From positions 1,116,001 to 1,180,000 of the forward strand of contig CAVTIR010000013.1 in NCBI GenBank assembly GCA_963734665.1: a stretch of DNA of 64,000 bases. The letters run 5' to 3'. A model generated the notes under the pieces. That model was given only the letters and a program-made list of their open reading frames with translations. It was not told the DNA's origin and did no database searches. Both the position numbers and the translations under genes were made by a program. Shown here in pieces: positions 17,097-26,166 of the stretch. Source of the DNA: Trebonia sp963734665 (GTDB taxonomy: Bacteria; Actinomycetota; Actinomycetes; Streptosporangiales; Streptosporangiaceae). Position 1 is the stretch's first letter, and every line of letters begins with the position of its first letter.

Positions 17097-18089
17097 TCAG
17101 CCAGCTGCGGGCGTGATGTTCATGATCGCCGACGAGGGCGTGACGACAGACTGGGTGATGCCGTATTTGGCCGCGGCAACGGCCCACGGCTGGACGTCGG
17201 CGGCGGTAATGCTTGTCGTGAAGATAGGCAGCGTGACCTCCTTGGCGAGGCTCGCGGACACGGTGGTGTAGTGCGGGAGAATCGAAGCCAGGTAGCCAGG
17301 GTGGCTGGCCATGTAGCTGTCGGCCTCATTAAGGGCAGTGACGAACTTAGCCGCCACTTGCCCGTGCGAGCTGAGCCAGGATGCCGGGGCAACCCAGCAG
17401 GCGTAGACGGGGTTGGCCGCGATCGCCGCGTCGGGCTGGGCGGCGAGCACCTTCGCGCCCTGCGCCTTCACGATCGTGGTGAACGGCTCGTCGGTGATCG
17501 CGGCGGCGATCCGGCCGGACGACAGCGCCGTGGGCATATCCGGGTAGGCGAGCGCCACGAAGTGCACCGACGACGGGTTGACGCCGTGGCCCGCGAGGTA
17601 TGCCTCGGCGACAAGCTGATTGGAGTTGCTGAGAGAGTTGACCGCGATGGTCTTTCCCGCGAGCCCGGACGGCGACGTGACCGACCCCGTGTCCTTCGGC
17701 GACACCATCAGGGAAAGCTCGTCGCCGGACGCGGCGGAAGGCGACCGGTATCCGGCCGCGAAGCACTTCGTGCCGATGTTCTGCTGCTGCGCCTGCAGTA
17801 CGGAAACGATGTTGGACTGGCCGATCTGGACCGAACCGGACTCCAGGGCCGGGACGAGCGCCGCCCCGCCGTTCAGGTCGTCGATGTGGATCGTTATCCC
17901 CTGCTTCGCGAAGAACCCCATGCTGTCCGCGGTGTAGAGGTCACCGATCTCGACGACAGGCGGTATCCCCACCGTCAGGGACTGCGGTCCGGACGCGCTG
18001 CCGCCGCTCCCTCCGCCACTGCTGCTGCAGGCTGCCAGCAGGCCGGTCACGCAGAGCGCCGCCACGGCGGCCACCGTTTTCTTCATCAT
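17097..18089 (-). CDS. ABC transporter substrate-binding lipoprotein (NMT1/SsuA type)
   Basis: 330 residues. The signal peptide MMKKTVAAVAALCVTGLLAAC ends in the lipobox LLAAC, with a Ser/Gly linker after the Cys. The mature part begins LTVGIPPVVEIGDLYTADSM and carries the NMT1/THI5 fold (GGAALVPALESGSVQIGQSN, AYPDMPTALSSGRIAAAITDEPF). It is about half identical by eye to the binding protein at 21524-22564, so the operon carries two related binding proteins for one transporter. It is the last gene of the leftward operon, 13 bases after the Pht5-like gene. Aromatic carboxylates are a plausible ligand, by context only. Confidence 0.88.
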   Translation of the reverse strand: MMKKTVAAVAALCVTGLLAACSSSGGGSGGSASGPQSLTVGIPPVVEIGDLYTADSMGFFAKQGITIHIDDLNGGAALVPALESGSVQIGQSNIVSVLQAQQQNIGTKCFAAGYRSPSAASGDELSLMVSPKDTGSVTSPSGLAGKTIAVNSLSNSNQLVAEAYLAGHGVNPSSVHFVALAYPDMPTALSSGRIAAAITDEPFTTIVKAQGAKVLAAQPDAAIAANPVYACWVAPASWLSSHGQVAAKFVTALNEADSYMASHPGYLASILPHYTTVSASLAKEVTLPIFTTSITAADVQPWAVAAAKYGITQSVVTPSSAIMNITPAAG

Positions 18090-18102
18090 CAAACGTCCCC
18101 GT

Positions 18103-19098
18103 TCAGATGCGGTAGCTCGATCGAACGGCGGCGGGGAAGAGCTCGTCGATGCCGACCTTCCGCCGCGTGACGCCCTGCTCATGGGCCCAGCGGGTGAAGG
18201 CCTCCAGCGTGGTGCGGTTGCCCTCCGCGCCGTACGGCCACGGCTCACCGCCGAACGCGGCCCGCGTGCGGGCGAGGGCCTCATCGGCCCACAGCAGTGG
18301 CACGCGGCTGCCAGGCCCAGCGGGCCCGGCGGCGAGCCGCGCGATGCTGCGCGCCCGAGCCTCAGCGAATCCCGTCATCAGGTTGCCGACGATCCACGGG
18401 TACTGATCGACGACATCCCGGCGCACCACGACGACGTGCATGATCGGAACGATCCCGGTCCGCGCCGCGTAGTCCTCCTCTGCCTTGGCCGGGTCGGCGA
18501 GGAGCCGGGACACCCGCGGGTCGCCGCCGATGAAGCTCGCCGGGGGATGCGCGGAAAGTACGGCGTCGAGGCTGCCGTCCAGCAGCATGTCATTCAGGCT
18601 GCGGCCGGGTACCGGGGTGAGCCGGATGTCGGGCGGGAGGTGCAGGTCGACGTGCTCCACGCGGCCTGCCTGGTTCACGCCCGCCTGGTACCAGTCAACC
18701 TCGGTCAGCGGTACTCCCCAGTCGTGCGCGAGCAGCGCCCGGCTGTACACAGCGGCGGTCTGCGCCCATTCCGGCACCCCGATCCGCTTCCCGCGAAGCT
18801 GCGCGGGTTCGGTCACCTCGCCGGTTCGCACGTAGATCGCCGAGTGCCGGAAGACCCGCGACGGGAACACCGGCAGCCCGACCATCGAGTCGTCGCCCTC
18901 CGCGATGACCGAGACGTACTTTCCCATCGACATCTCGGAGACTTCCCATTCGCGGAACTGGATGAAGCGGTGGAAGATCTCCTCGACGGGCAGTTCCAGC
19001 CAGCGCAGCGATACGCCCGGGACCCGCACCCGGCCGGACGCCAGGTCCGCGACGTGCTCGTAGTAGGCCATCGCCACCGTCAGGTCGATGTCGCTCAT
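18103..19098 (-). CDS. 4,5-Dihydroxyphthalate decarboxylase-like protein
   Basis: 331 residues of the Pht5/NMT1-like family. The family signature is clear: LTVAMAYYEHVADLASGRVR, VEEIFHRFIQFREWEVSEMS, LPVFPSRVFRHSAIYVRTGE and GIVPIMHVVVVRRDVVDQYPW. True Pht5 decarboxylates 4,5-dihydroxyphthalate to protocatechuate, but many members are only bound to that name by similarity and share the fold of binding proteins. There is no signal peptide, so it is cytoplasmic. Its ATG overlaps the stop of the ABC ATPase gene (ATGA). It is one of three such genes in the window (also 44746-45759 and 51477-52424). Confidence 0.82.
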   Translation of the reverse strand: MSDIDLTVAMAYYEHVADLASGRVRVPGVSLRWLELPVEEIFHRFIQFREWEVSEMSMGKYVSVIAEGDDSMVGLPVFPSRVFRHSAIYVRTGEVTEPAQLRGKRIGVPEWAQTAAVYSRALLAHDWGVPLTEVDWYQAGVNQAGRVEHVDLHLPPDIRLTPVPGRSLNDMLLDGSLDAVLSAHPPASFIGGDPRVSRLLADPAKAEEDYAARTGIVPIMHVVVVRRDVVDQYPWIVGNLMTGFAEARARSIARLAAGPAGPGSRVPLLWADEALARTRAAFGGEPWPYGAEGNRTTLEAFTRWAHEQGVTRRKVGIDELFPAAVRSSYRI

Positions 19099-19898
19099 CG
19101 TGCTCCCTGTCCTTCCGTAACCAGCTGGTCCGCGTGCGTGACTAGATCGAGCAGTTCCGCGCTCAGTTCATGGAAACGAGGCATTGTCCTGGTCACGGCG
19201 TGCGCACGCGGCCGCGGCAGGTCGACGGTGACCTCGGAGAGGATCGTGGACGGCCGCCGCGACATGGCCAGCACCCGGTCGCTGAGGTACACGGCCTCGC
19301 CGATGTCGTGGGTGATCAGGACAACCGCGAAGCCCACCTCTTCCCAGAGCCGGAGCACCATGTCCTCCAGCGACGACCTGGTCAGCGCGTCGACCGACGC
19401 GAACGGCTCGTCCATCAACAGCAACTCGGGCTCACCGACGATCGCGCGGGCCAGCGCCACCCGCTGCTGCATCCCGCCGGACAGTTCCCAGGGATACCGG
19501 TCCGCGAACTCGGCGAGACCAACGTGGGCGAGAACAGCCGCAACCTTACGTTCCGCCTCCTGCTTCGGAACGCTGCGGATCGCCAGCCGCACATTTTTAC
19601 GGACGGAAAGCCACGGAAAGAGCGTCTTGTTGTACTCCTGGAAGACGATTGACAGCCAGCTGGGCACGCCGCTGGTCGTCTCGCCGCGGTGGCTGACCGT
19701 GCCGGTGTCCGGCGTGGTAAGCCCGCCAAGCGTCCGCAGCAGGGTTGTCTTTCCGGCGCCCGAGGGACCGACGACGGAGATGAACTCACCCGCCCGCACG
19801 CTCAGCGTGATGTCGCGGTTGATGAGAAGGGTGCTGCCGTCCGCGGAGGTAAGGCTCTTGGAAACGCCCTGGACAGACAGGCATGGCTGCTCAGACAT
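19095..19898 (-). CDS. ABC transporter ATPase (SsuB/TauB type)
   Basis: 267 residues. Walker A is GPSGAGKTTLLR, the Q-loop VFQEYNKTLFPW, the signature LSGGMQQR, Walker B ELLLMDEPFASVD and the H-loop LITHD. It belongs to the nitrate/sulfonate/taurine importer class and energises the two permeases encoded just upstream. The ATG at 19898 follows AGGAGGCAGCA and overlaps the permease 3' end by eight bases. The gene is in the middle of the leftward operon. Confidence 0.93.
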   Translation of the reverse strand: MSEQPCLSVQGVSKSLTSADGSTLLINRDITLSVRAGEFISVVGPSGAGKTTLLRTLGGLTTPDTGTVSHRGETTSGVPSWLSIVFQEYNKTLFPWLSVRKNVRLAIRSVPKQEAERKVAAVLAHVGLAEFADRYPWELSGGMQQRVALARAIVGEPELLLMDEPFASVDALTRSSLEDMVLRLWEEVGFAVVLITHDIGEAVYLSDRVLAMSRRPSTILSEVTVDLPRPRAHAVTRTMPRFHELSAELLDLVTHADQLVTEGQGAR

Positions 19899-20676
19899 TG
19901 CTGCCTCCTGTGAGTGCTTTCTCCCAGCGCAGCAGCCGGTGCTCAGCGAAGAGAAAGGCTGTATCGAAAAGCCACCCGAGTCCGGCCAGCACGATGATGC
20001 CGGCGTAGGTCTGCGGGATCTCGAACGTCTGCTGCGCGTTCTGGATGAAGTAGCCAATGCCGGAACTGGCGCCCAGCATCTCGGCGACGACCAGCACCGC
20101 GAGGGATGTGCTCAGCGCGGTACGAAGCCCGGCCAGCACCATCGGCAGCGTTGCGGGCAGCATGACGATCCAGAGCAGCGGGACTCCGCGCAGCCCGCAG
20201 GCGCGGGCGGAGTCGAGGTAGAGCGGCTCGATCCGGCGAGCCGCGTCGAACGCGTTGATTAGCACCGGCCAGATGGCCGCGGCCACAACGATCGAGACCA
20301 CCATGCGGTCACCGAGTCCGAACGCCGCGATGGCCACCGGCACCAGCAGCGGGGACGGCACCGAGCGCAGGAAGTCGATGACCGCGCTGCAGTAGTCGCC
20401 GAGACGGCGTACGTAGCCGAGCGTGAGCCCGATGATGATGCCGAGCACTGCGCTGATGAGGAAGCCAATCAGCGCACGGACGATAGACGGCACGACGTCC
20501 TGCGTCAGCGTCGCGCCGCCGAGCACCTGGCCCACGGCCGAGATGGCTGTCACGAAAGTCGGGAAAACCGTTTTGTGCAGCGCCATCGCGAGGAGCTGCC
20601 AGAGTCCCGCAACGACCAGGACGCCCAGCCACCCCGCGCCGCGCCGTGCGACGGCGGTCATGCTCGCACTGGTCAT
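19891..20676 (-). CDS. ABC transporter permease
   Basis: 261 residues, about six membrane helices, with the BPD_transp_1 EAA loop in DAARRIEPLYLDSARACGLRG. The start is ATG 20676 (MTSASMTAVARRGAGW), overlapping the stop of the other permease by four bases. The frame is open further upstream, but that stretch is Arg-rich and lies within the partner permease gene. It probably pairs with the second permease as a heterodimer in the nitrate/sulfonate/taurine-type importer. Confidence 0.9.
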   Translation of the reverse strand: MTSASMTAVARRGAGWLGVLVVAGLWQLLAMALHKTVFPTFVTAISAVGQVLGGATLTQDVVPSIVRALIGFLISAVLGIIIGLTLGYVRRLGDYCSAVIDFLRSVPSPLLVPVAIAAFGLGDRMVVSIVVAAAIWPVLINAFDAARRIEPLYLDSARACGLRGVPLLWIVMLPATLPMVLAGLRTALSTSLAVLVVAEMLGASSGIGYFIQNAQQTFEIPQTYAGIIVLAGLGWLFDTAFLFAEHRLLRWEKALTGGSNV

Positions 20677-21527
20677 GCCGGCATCCCCCGGCTCGCCGCT
20701 GCGTCCCAGGCCAGCGCGCGGCCGGCGACGGCGCCCACGGCGAGGTTGAGCAGCCAGCCGATGATCCCGCCGGCGACGATCCCGGCGTACATCTGCGGCA
20801 CCGATCCGCCCTGTTGCGCGGAGACCACGTACCCGCCGAGGCCGCCGGTGCCGGCGACCAGTTCGACCGATACGGTCACTACCGTCGCCATGCCGACGGC
20901 GATCCGGATGCCGGTGGCGACGGCCGGCGCGGTGCTCGGCAGCACTATGCGCCAGATCAGCTCCCACCGGCTGAAGCCGAGGGCCCGCCCGGTTTCCAGG
21001 AACCGGGGCTCGACCTGGCGGGTTCCGTACCGGGCGTTGATGAACACCGGCCAGAACGCGGCGAATGCCACCAGGCCGGATGTCATCTTCGTCCCCAGCC
21101 CTGCGACAAGGATCGCGATCGGGATGAGCGCCAGGGAGGGCAGCGGCCGCATCATCCGCACGATCACGTCGGTCGCCGCCTCCGCCCAGGCGGACAGGCC
21201 CACGGCGATGCCAAGCACGGCACCGGCCACGGACGCGATGGCCAGCCCGATGAACAAACTTTCCAGCGTCACGCCGAGGCTGGAAAGGATGGTGCCGAAC
21301 GAGCTGCCGAAGGCGGCGGAGACCGACTGCACCGTCGGGATGTTCCTCTGGTCGAGGGCGCCGCTCTCGGTCAGCACTTCCCAGAGGGCGAGCGCGACGG
21401 CGACGCCGATGACCGGCTTGACCCGCCGCGCCCAGCGGCGCGCTTTGCGTGCCTGGGCGGGGCGCGCGGCCGGGGAGCCGGCCGCGCGTGGCCGCAGCAG
21501 CGCCGCGCCGATCCCGCCGCCGTTCAC
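20673..21527 (-). CDS. ABC transporter permease
   Basis: 284 residues with about six membrane helices and the EAA-type loop TRQVEPRFLETGRALGFSRW. The GTG at 21527 overlaps the stop of the upstream binding-protein gene as GTGA, which sets the start by translational coupling; the frame continues open upstream without a signal. The N-terminus is rich in Ala/Arg/Pro (LLRPRAAGSPAARPAQARKA) before the first helix. It is similar in size to, but clearly diverged from, the adjacent permease, supporting a heterodimer. Confidence 0.9.
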   Translation of the reverse strand: MNGGGIGAALLRPRAAGSPAARPAQARKARRWARRVKPVIGVAVALALWEVLTESGALDQRNIPTVQSVSAAFGSSFGTILSSLGVTLESLFIGLAIASVAGAVLGIAVGLSAWAEAATDVIVRMMRPLPSLALIPIAILVAGLGTKMTSGLVAFAAFWPVFINARYGTRQVEPRFLETGRALGFSRWELIWRIVLPSTAPAVATGIRIAVGMATVVTVSVELVAGTGGLGGYVVSAQQGGSVPQMYAGIVAGGIIGWLLNLAVGAVAGRALAWDAAASRGMPA

Positions 21528-22564
21528 GGCACTGTCTCCAGCATGCTGGACGGCGACGGCGTGCCGCTCACCATGTGGTACTGCCCGGCGGCTTTCTCCC
21601 ATGACGTGATGTCGGCCATGGTGAGCTTGTCGGTGAAGACCGGCATCGTCATGGTTTTCAGTACAGAGCTGCTGATCGTCTCGTGGCTCGCGGCGATGGT
21701 GCGGAACTGCGTCGGGTGCGCGGTGATGTAGCTGTCCGCCTCCGCCATGGCCGTGGCGAACTCGCCCGCCTGCTGCTTATGGGAGGACAGCCAGCTTCCC
21801 GACGCGTTCCAGCACGAGTACGTGGGGGTGCCGGCGATGTATTGCAGCGGGGTTCCGGTCAGCAGTTTTGCGCCCTGGCCGAGCGAGATGGTGGTGAACG
21901 GCTCTGACGTCACCGCGGCCGCGACCCGGCCGCTGCTCAGCGCGGCCGGCATGTCCGGAAACTGGAGGCTGATGAAGCTGACCGAGCTGGGGTTGACGCC
22001 CTGGCTGGCTAGGTAGGCATCGACGAGCAGCTGGTTGACCCCGGCGGTCGCGTTCACCGCGATGGTCTTGCCGGCCAGGCTTTTCGCGCTGGTGATGCCC
22101 GCCGTTGCGACAAGGCTGAGGTAGTGCCCCGACGACGGATCGGTGTTGGCGCCGGAGAAGCACGGCTCGTCGATGCCTCGTGCCGCGCCCTGGATGACCG
22201 AGAGCACGTTGCTCTCGCCGATCTGTACCGCGCCGCCTTCCATCGCCGGGACGATGGCCGAGCCGCCGTTGAGCGACTTGACGCTGACGCTCAGGTGGTT
22301 TTTCGCGAAGAAGCCCTCGGTCTGGGCGACGTAGACGTCTGCCCCCGAGATCACGGGGGGTATGCCGACGGTGAGGCTTGTCGTCTGGGTTGTCTGGCCG
22401 GAGGAACCCGTGGTCCCCGCGCTTGCGCTCGTGCTGCTCGGGCTCGAGCACGCCGCGGCGCAGACGGCGAGCGCCGCGACTGCCGCGGCGGCGGCTCCCA
22501 GCCGCGTCACGCTGCGGGTAGAGGTGGGGTAGCGTCTGCTCGCGTGCTGTCTGCGTGCCCTCAT
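21524..22564 (-). CDS. ABC transporter substrate-binding lipoprotein
   Basis: 346 residues. A basic N-terminus (MRARRQHASRRYPTSTRSVT) and hydrophobic core lead to the lipobox CAAAC followed by a Ser/Thr/Gly linker. The mature protein reads SLTVGIPPVISGADVYVAQT and shows GGSAIVPAMEGGAVQIGESN and FPDMPAALSSGRVAAAVTSEPF, paralogous to the protein at 17097-18089. The ATG at 22564 follows AAGGAGGCAAT and overlaps the hydroxylase stop by four bases. Having two binding proteins may widen the ligand range of the importer. Confidence 0.9.
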   Translation of the reverse strand: MRARRQHASRRYPTSTRSVTRLGAAAAAVAALAVCAAACSSPSSTSASAGTTGSSGQTTQTTSLTVGIPPVISGADVYVAQTEGFFAKNHLSVSVKSLNGGSAIVPAMEGGAVQIGESNVLSVIQGAARGIDEPCFSGANTDPSSGHYLSLVATAGITSAKSLAGKTIAVNATAGVNQLLVDAYLASQGVNPSSVSFISLQFPDMPAALSSGRVAAAVTSEPFTTISLGQGAKLLTGTPLQYIAGTPTYSCWNASGSWLSSHKQQAGEFATAMAEADSYITAHPTQFRTIAASHETISSSVLKTMTMPVFTDKLTMADITSWEKAAGQYHMVSGTPSPSSMLETVP

Positions 22565-24222
22565 ATTGCCTCCTTCATGACGGCCGAATCGCTGTTGCCG
22601 GTGGCGAGCGCGGCGAGGGCTTCGGGGTTGGGCAGCTCGTCGCGCCCGTTGTCGTGCCCGCGCCAGACCACGTGCAGGTCGGGCCGGACGAGGATGAGGC
22701 TGTGGCCTTCGTATACGGATTCCGCGGCGGCCGATCGCATCTCGAACGTGGCGAACGGCGCGCCGGCCTTGGCGAAGGCACTCGCGAGTTTCCCCGCGGT
22801 CGGGCCTGCCCCCGGGGAGTGCAGCACCGTGAAGCAGCGCCCCAGGTGATCGGTGATCGCGGTGCCGTCGTCGAGCCAGATGTGTGGTAGCCGCGCGCCC
22901 GGCCACGTGGTCGGTGTGTAGCTGAAGCTGTCCGGGTCTGGCCCCTCGCCGTCCTCGTGGGCGATAAGCGGCGAGTTCGCGTACTGGTAGCCGAGCTCGA
23001 TGCCGAGCAGGTCGTTGCTCCACCGCTGCTCGCGGTCGGCGACCGCGGCGAGATCGGCGCGCGCGCGGGCGCCGGCCTCGCTGTCCGCGGTGATCTCCGG
23101 GCGCCAGGCGGCCCGCCAGGTGCGCCGCCCGCCCGCCGCCTTCCTGGAGGCGGCGACGTTGCGGGCGCCGACGGGGCGCCGTTCGGCCTCGTAAGACTCC
23201 AGCAACCACGGGCCGCCCCAGCCGTGCAGCGTGCCGGCGAGCTTCCAGGCGAGGTCGATGGCATCCCCGACGCCCGTATTCATGCCGAGGCCGCCGGTGG
23301 GGATGACGAGGTGCGCCGCGTCCCCGGCCAGCAGCACCCGCCGGTCGCGGTACCGGTCGGCGAGCATCAGCCGCTGCGTCCACTGCCCGACGTAGACCGT
23401 CTCGTAGGCGACCGCCATGCCAGCGAGCGACTCGAACAGCCGCGGCATGTCCGAGTCGCTGTCCACCGTGGCGTGCAGCGAGAAATGCCGGGTGTCGTCC
23501 TGCACGATAAGGAACGAGGAACGGTCGTCGGCGAAGTGGTAGTGCCGCCCCTTCCCGACCGGGATCCTGGCGAACAGTTCGGGACAGTGGAACAGCGCCT
23601 GGCGCAGCGTCAGCAGCGACTCCCCGCGAAGTTCGATGCCGAGCTGGTGCCGCACCGTGCTGCCCGCGCCGTCGCAGCCGGCCAGGTAGGACGCGCGCAC
23701 GGTCCGCTCTTGCCCCTCGCCGTCCCCGCACGTCGAGCGCACCCGGGCCGTGACGCCGTCCGCGTCCTGGCTGAAGCCGGTCAGCTCGCAGCCGAATCGC
23801 ACGGTGACGCCGGGCGTGGCCTCGGCGATCTGGCGCAGCAGTGGTTCCAGCGTGTACTGGGAGATGAGCTGGTAGGGCTCCAGCGGTACGGATCCGTCAT
23901 TGACGTGGCGGCCCGTCTCCTTGAGCTCGGCGACTGAGGGATAGGCATGCCGGACAAGCGGCGGCCGGGTGAGGTCTCCCGCGCAGATGAAGACGTCCAT
24001 CGGAACATCGGCGGGCAGGCCGGCGGCACGGATCCGGTCGGCTATCCCCATCCGGCGGAAATGCTCCATGGTCCGCGCGTTACAGCGCTCCATCTTCGGC
24101 AGGCGGCCCGGCCGGGGCCGCTTGTCGACCAGTTCGGTGCGTATCCCGAGCTGGCCCAGCTCGATCGCCAGCGTCAGCCCGACAGGGCCGCCGCCGACGA
24201 TCAGCACATCAGGGTCATGCAT
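22561..24222 (-). CDS. FAD-dependent aromatic hydroxylase (MhpA/PheA/TfdB type)
   Basis: 553 residues. The FAD-binding Rossmann motif DVLIVGGGPVGLTLAIELG lies at residues 5-23, the DG motif is AGCDGAGSTVRHQLGIEL and the GD motif RVLLAGDAAHLVIPTGGLGM. A C-terminal thioredoxin-like domain (VLHSPGAG...VRPDLHVVWRG) places it with MhpA/phenol 2-monooxygenase-type enzymes that use NAD(P)H and O2 to hydroxylate phenolic rings. The start MHDPDVLIV at 24222 was chosen because the long open frame upstream is the misread 3' end of the amidohydrolase gene. It is part of the leftward operon; the substrate is unknown. Confidence 0.9.
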   Translation of the reverse strand: MHDPDVLIVGGGPVGLTLAIELGQLGIRTELVDKRPRPGRLPKMERCNARTMEHFRRMGIADRIRAAGLPADVPMDVFICAGDLTRPPLVRHAYPSVAELKETGRHVNDGSVPLEPYQLISQYTLEPLLRQIAEATPGVTVRFGCELTGFSQDADGVTARVRSTCGDGEGQERTVRASYLAGCDGAGSTVRHQLGIELRGESLLTLRQALFHCPELFARIPVGKGRHYHFADDRSSFLIVQDDTRHFSLHATVDSDSDMPRLFESLAGMAVAYETVYVGQWTQRLMLADRYRDRRVLLAGDAAHLVIPTGGLGMNTGVGDAIDLAWKLAGTLHGWGGPWLLESYEAERRPVGARNVAASRKAAGGRRTWRAAWRPEITADSEAGARARADLAAVADREQRWSNDLLGIELGYQYANSPLIAHEDGEGPDPDSFSYTPTTWPGARLPHIWLDDGTAITDHLGRCFTVLHSPGAGPTAGKLASAFAKAGAPFATFEMRSAAAESVYEGHSLILVRPDLHVVWRGHDNGRDELPNPEALAALATGNSDSAVMKEAI

Positions 24223-24227
24223 AGCGG

Positions 24228-25254
24228 TCAGCTCTGCACCTTCACGCCGGTGAGCCGGACGATGTTGCCGCTGAAGATCGCCTCTTGTTCCTTGGCGGAC
24301 AGGCCGATCTCTTCGAGGTTCTTGATCGTGGCCCTGATGTAGCCCGGGCCGCGTTCCGGGTCGTAGGGGCTGTCCGAGCCGAACAAGAACGCGGTCGGCG
24401 CCGTAGAAGTCAACCGAGCAGCGCAGCGCGTGCGCCGCGCCGAACATGGCGGTATCCGCGTACATCATCCGGAAGTAGTCGATCGGGCGCTTGGTGAGCG
24501 GGTATCCGGTGATGTCTCCCTGCTGCTCAGGCGGCGTGCGCGCGCCAAGCTGGTCCCAGCCGGGCCCGACCCGGCCGGAGAAATGCGGCACCATGCTGCC
24601 GCCGTGGTGGATGAGGAGCTTCAGCGCCGGATACCGCTCGAGCACACCGGAGAACACGATCCTCGCCATGAACGCGGACAGGTCGTACTCCCAGCCGAAC
24701 GTCCACCAGATCTCGTACCGCGACCGCTCCTCTGCCGGGTAGTCGGACCAGGCGGAGCTCCGGCACGGGTGGACCTGGATGACGCTGCCGAGCTCAGCCG
24801 CCGTGGCGTAGAAGGGATCGAACCGGGCCGCGTCCATGGCCTCGCCGTGCACGTGGGTGTAGATCTGCGCGCCGAGGGCGCCCATCTCCTTGGTCGCGTA
24901 TTCGAGTTCGGCCACTGCGGCCTCGGGGTCGTCCATCGGCACACAGGCCATGAAGCCGGCGAAGCGGTCCGGGTGCGAGCGGACGAGCTCGGCCATCGCC
25001 TCGTTGCCGATCCGGGACATCTCCTTCGAGATTTGCGGCGAGCCGAGGTCCTCGACCGGCGGTGCGGCGATGTTGATGATCTGCCGGTAATCCCCGAACT
25101 CGTCCATCTGGGCGAACCGGACGTCCATGTCGACCAGGCACGGGATGTTGGACACCCGCTTGCGCAGGTTGGCGGCGTGCTGCGTGGTCTCCAGCTGGAA
25201 GAACCGTTCGTAGTACGGCCGGGGCATGATGTGGCAGAAGGCATCGATCTTCAC
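24228..25254 (-). pseudogene. ACMSD-type amidohydrolase/decarboxylase, frameshifted
   Basis: An amidohydrolase_2 (PF04909) protein of about 341 residues when repaired. The main frame runs MKIDAFCHIMPRPYYERFFQ through LKLLIHHGGSMVPHFSGRVG to DFYGADRV. It then continues correctly in another frame (LFGSDSPYDPERGPGYIRAT ... SGNIVRLTGVKVQS, stop at 24228). The break is at about 24383-24388, where CTTG has one base too many. Read straight, the frame runs on into the hydroxylase gene. The normal first metal ligand (HxH) reads FCH, so one His is missing, as in some decarboxylase subgroups. The context suggests decarboxylation of a hydroxylated aromatic acid, but this is inference. Confidence 0.8.
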
Positions 25255-25355
25255 TGGTTGGATTGCTCCGTTTCTGGTTTCTTGCGGTTTCCGGGCATGG
25301 CGAATACACCTGGGCGGCGGGAAGTGCCCGCTTGCGCAGGTCGCGACGGGCTAGT

Positions 25356-26114
25356 TCAGGAGACCGGGGCAGGCTGCTGCTCGCCGAGCAGCTGCACGTA
25401 GTAGGCCCAGCGGCCGTCGATGGATGCCACCGCGCTGCGTAGCTCGTCCAGTTCGCCTGGGGTGATGACGCGTGGTGACAGCCCGGTCTGCAGGATGGTC
25501 AGGTTGGCCTCAGCTAGCTGCTCAAGGGCGACGGCGGTCACCGCGGCGCGGCGTATGTCGGCGGCCACGCTGACGATGCCGTGCCCCTGCAGGTGGCACA
25601 GCCCGGCGGTCCCGAGGGCGGCGGCCACCTTGCGTCCGAGCTCGGGGCCGGTCACGAGCTGCGGGCACGGCCAGGTCGAAATGGTGCCGCCGTCGGTCAG
25701 CACGGCGGGCACGTGCAGGACGGGCAGCAGTTCCGCGCCGATGATTCCGAGCAGAGTGGCCGCCCGCTGATGGGTGTGGACAACCGCCTGGACGTCCGGC
25801 CGCGCCCGGTAGATCTCGGTGTGGATGAAGCACTCGGACGGGGGCGCGTCGCTGCCCTCGATGAGATTGCCGTCCAGGTCGATCACAATCATGTCGTCCG
25901 GGCCGAGATCGCCCGGACTCCGCACCGTCTTCGAATGCTTCGGCTTGATCACTACCCGGTCGGTGCCCGGCACCCGGGCGCTGCAGTGGCCCAGGTAGTC
26001 CGTGAGCCCCTGCTGGTATAGGACCCGCCCGGCGGTTGCGACCAGCTCACGCAACTGTGCCTCAGAAGTTGGGCTGTGTCCTGGTTGACCCGCCACGTTG
26101 CGCCTCGCTATCAT
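25356..26114 (-). CDS. Class II aldolase/adducin family protein
   Basis: 252 residues. The zinc ligands are visible in AVVHTHQRAATLLGI (HTH) and LCHLQGHGIVSVA (third His), with the conserved DYLGHCSARVPGTDRVVIKP phosphate-loop region and catalytic-type Glu in PPSECFIHTEIY. The family includes fuculose-phosphate aldolases and a group found in aromatic pathways that act on hydroxy acids. It is the first gene of the leftward operon. The ATG at 26114 has no ribosome site, and a TATAAT box lies only 14 bases upstream, so the transcript may be almost leaderless. Confidence 0.85.
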   Translation of the reverse strand: MIARRNVAGQPGHSPTSEAQLRELVATAGRVLYQQGLTDYLGHCSARVPGTDRVVIKPKHSKTVRSPGDLGPDDMIVIDLDGNLIEGSDAPPSECFIHTEIYRARPDVQAVVHTHQRAATLLGIIGAELLPVLHVPAVLTDGGTISTWPCPQLVTGPELGRKVAAALGTAGLCHLQGHGIVSVAADIRRAAVTAVALEQLAEANLTILQTGLSPRVITPGELDELRSAVASIDGRWAYYVQLLGEQQPAPVS

Positions 26115-26166
26115 TTTACGAGAATTGAATTATAAGTGATTGAGACGAAGCTAGATCGAGGGCCAA
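26115..26166. promoter_or_regulatory. Divergent promoter region of the iclR gene and the leftward operon
   Basis: This short A+T-rich region contains TATAAT on the leftward strand (26134-26129) and the overlapping TATAAG on the rightward strand (26131-26136). ACGAGAAT (26118-26125) resembles the half-sites found upstream of the binding-protein gene at 33900. One IclR-type operator could control both directions. Confidence 0.45.

Noticed and set aside
18181..20262. Rightward open frame of 693 codons
   Set aside because: Antisense to the Pht5-like, ATPase and permease genes, all of which are recognisable.
17097..22564. Taurine or alkanesulfonate importer
   Set aside because: The transporter class fits, but no sulfonate monooxygenase is present and the enclosing operon encodes aromatic-type enzymes.
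22561..25254. A single 897-residue hydroxylase-amidohydrolase fusion protein
   Set aside because: The join is a misread 3' end of the amidohydrolase; the natural C-terminus is found in another frame.
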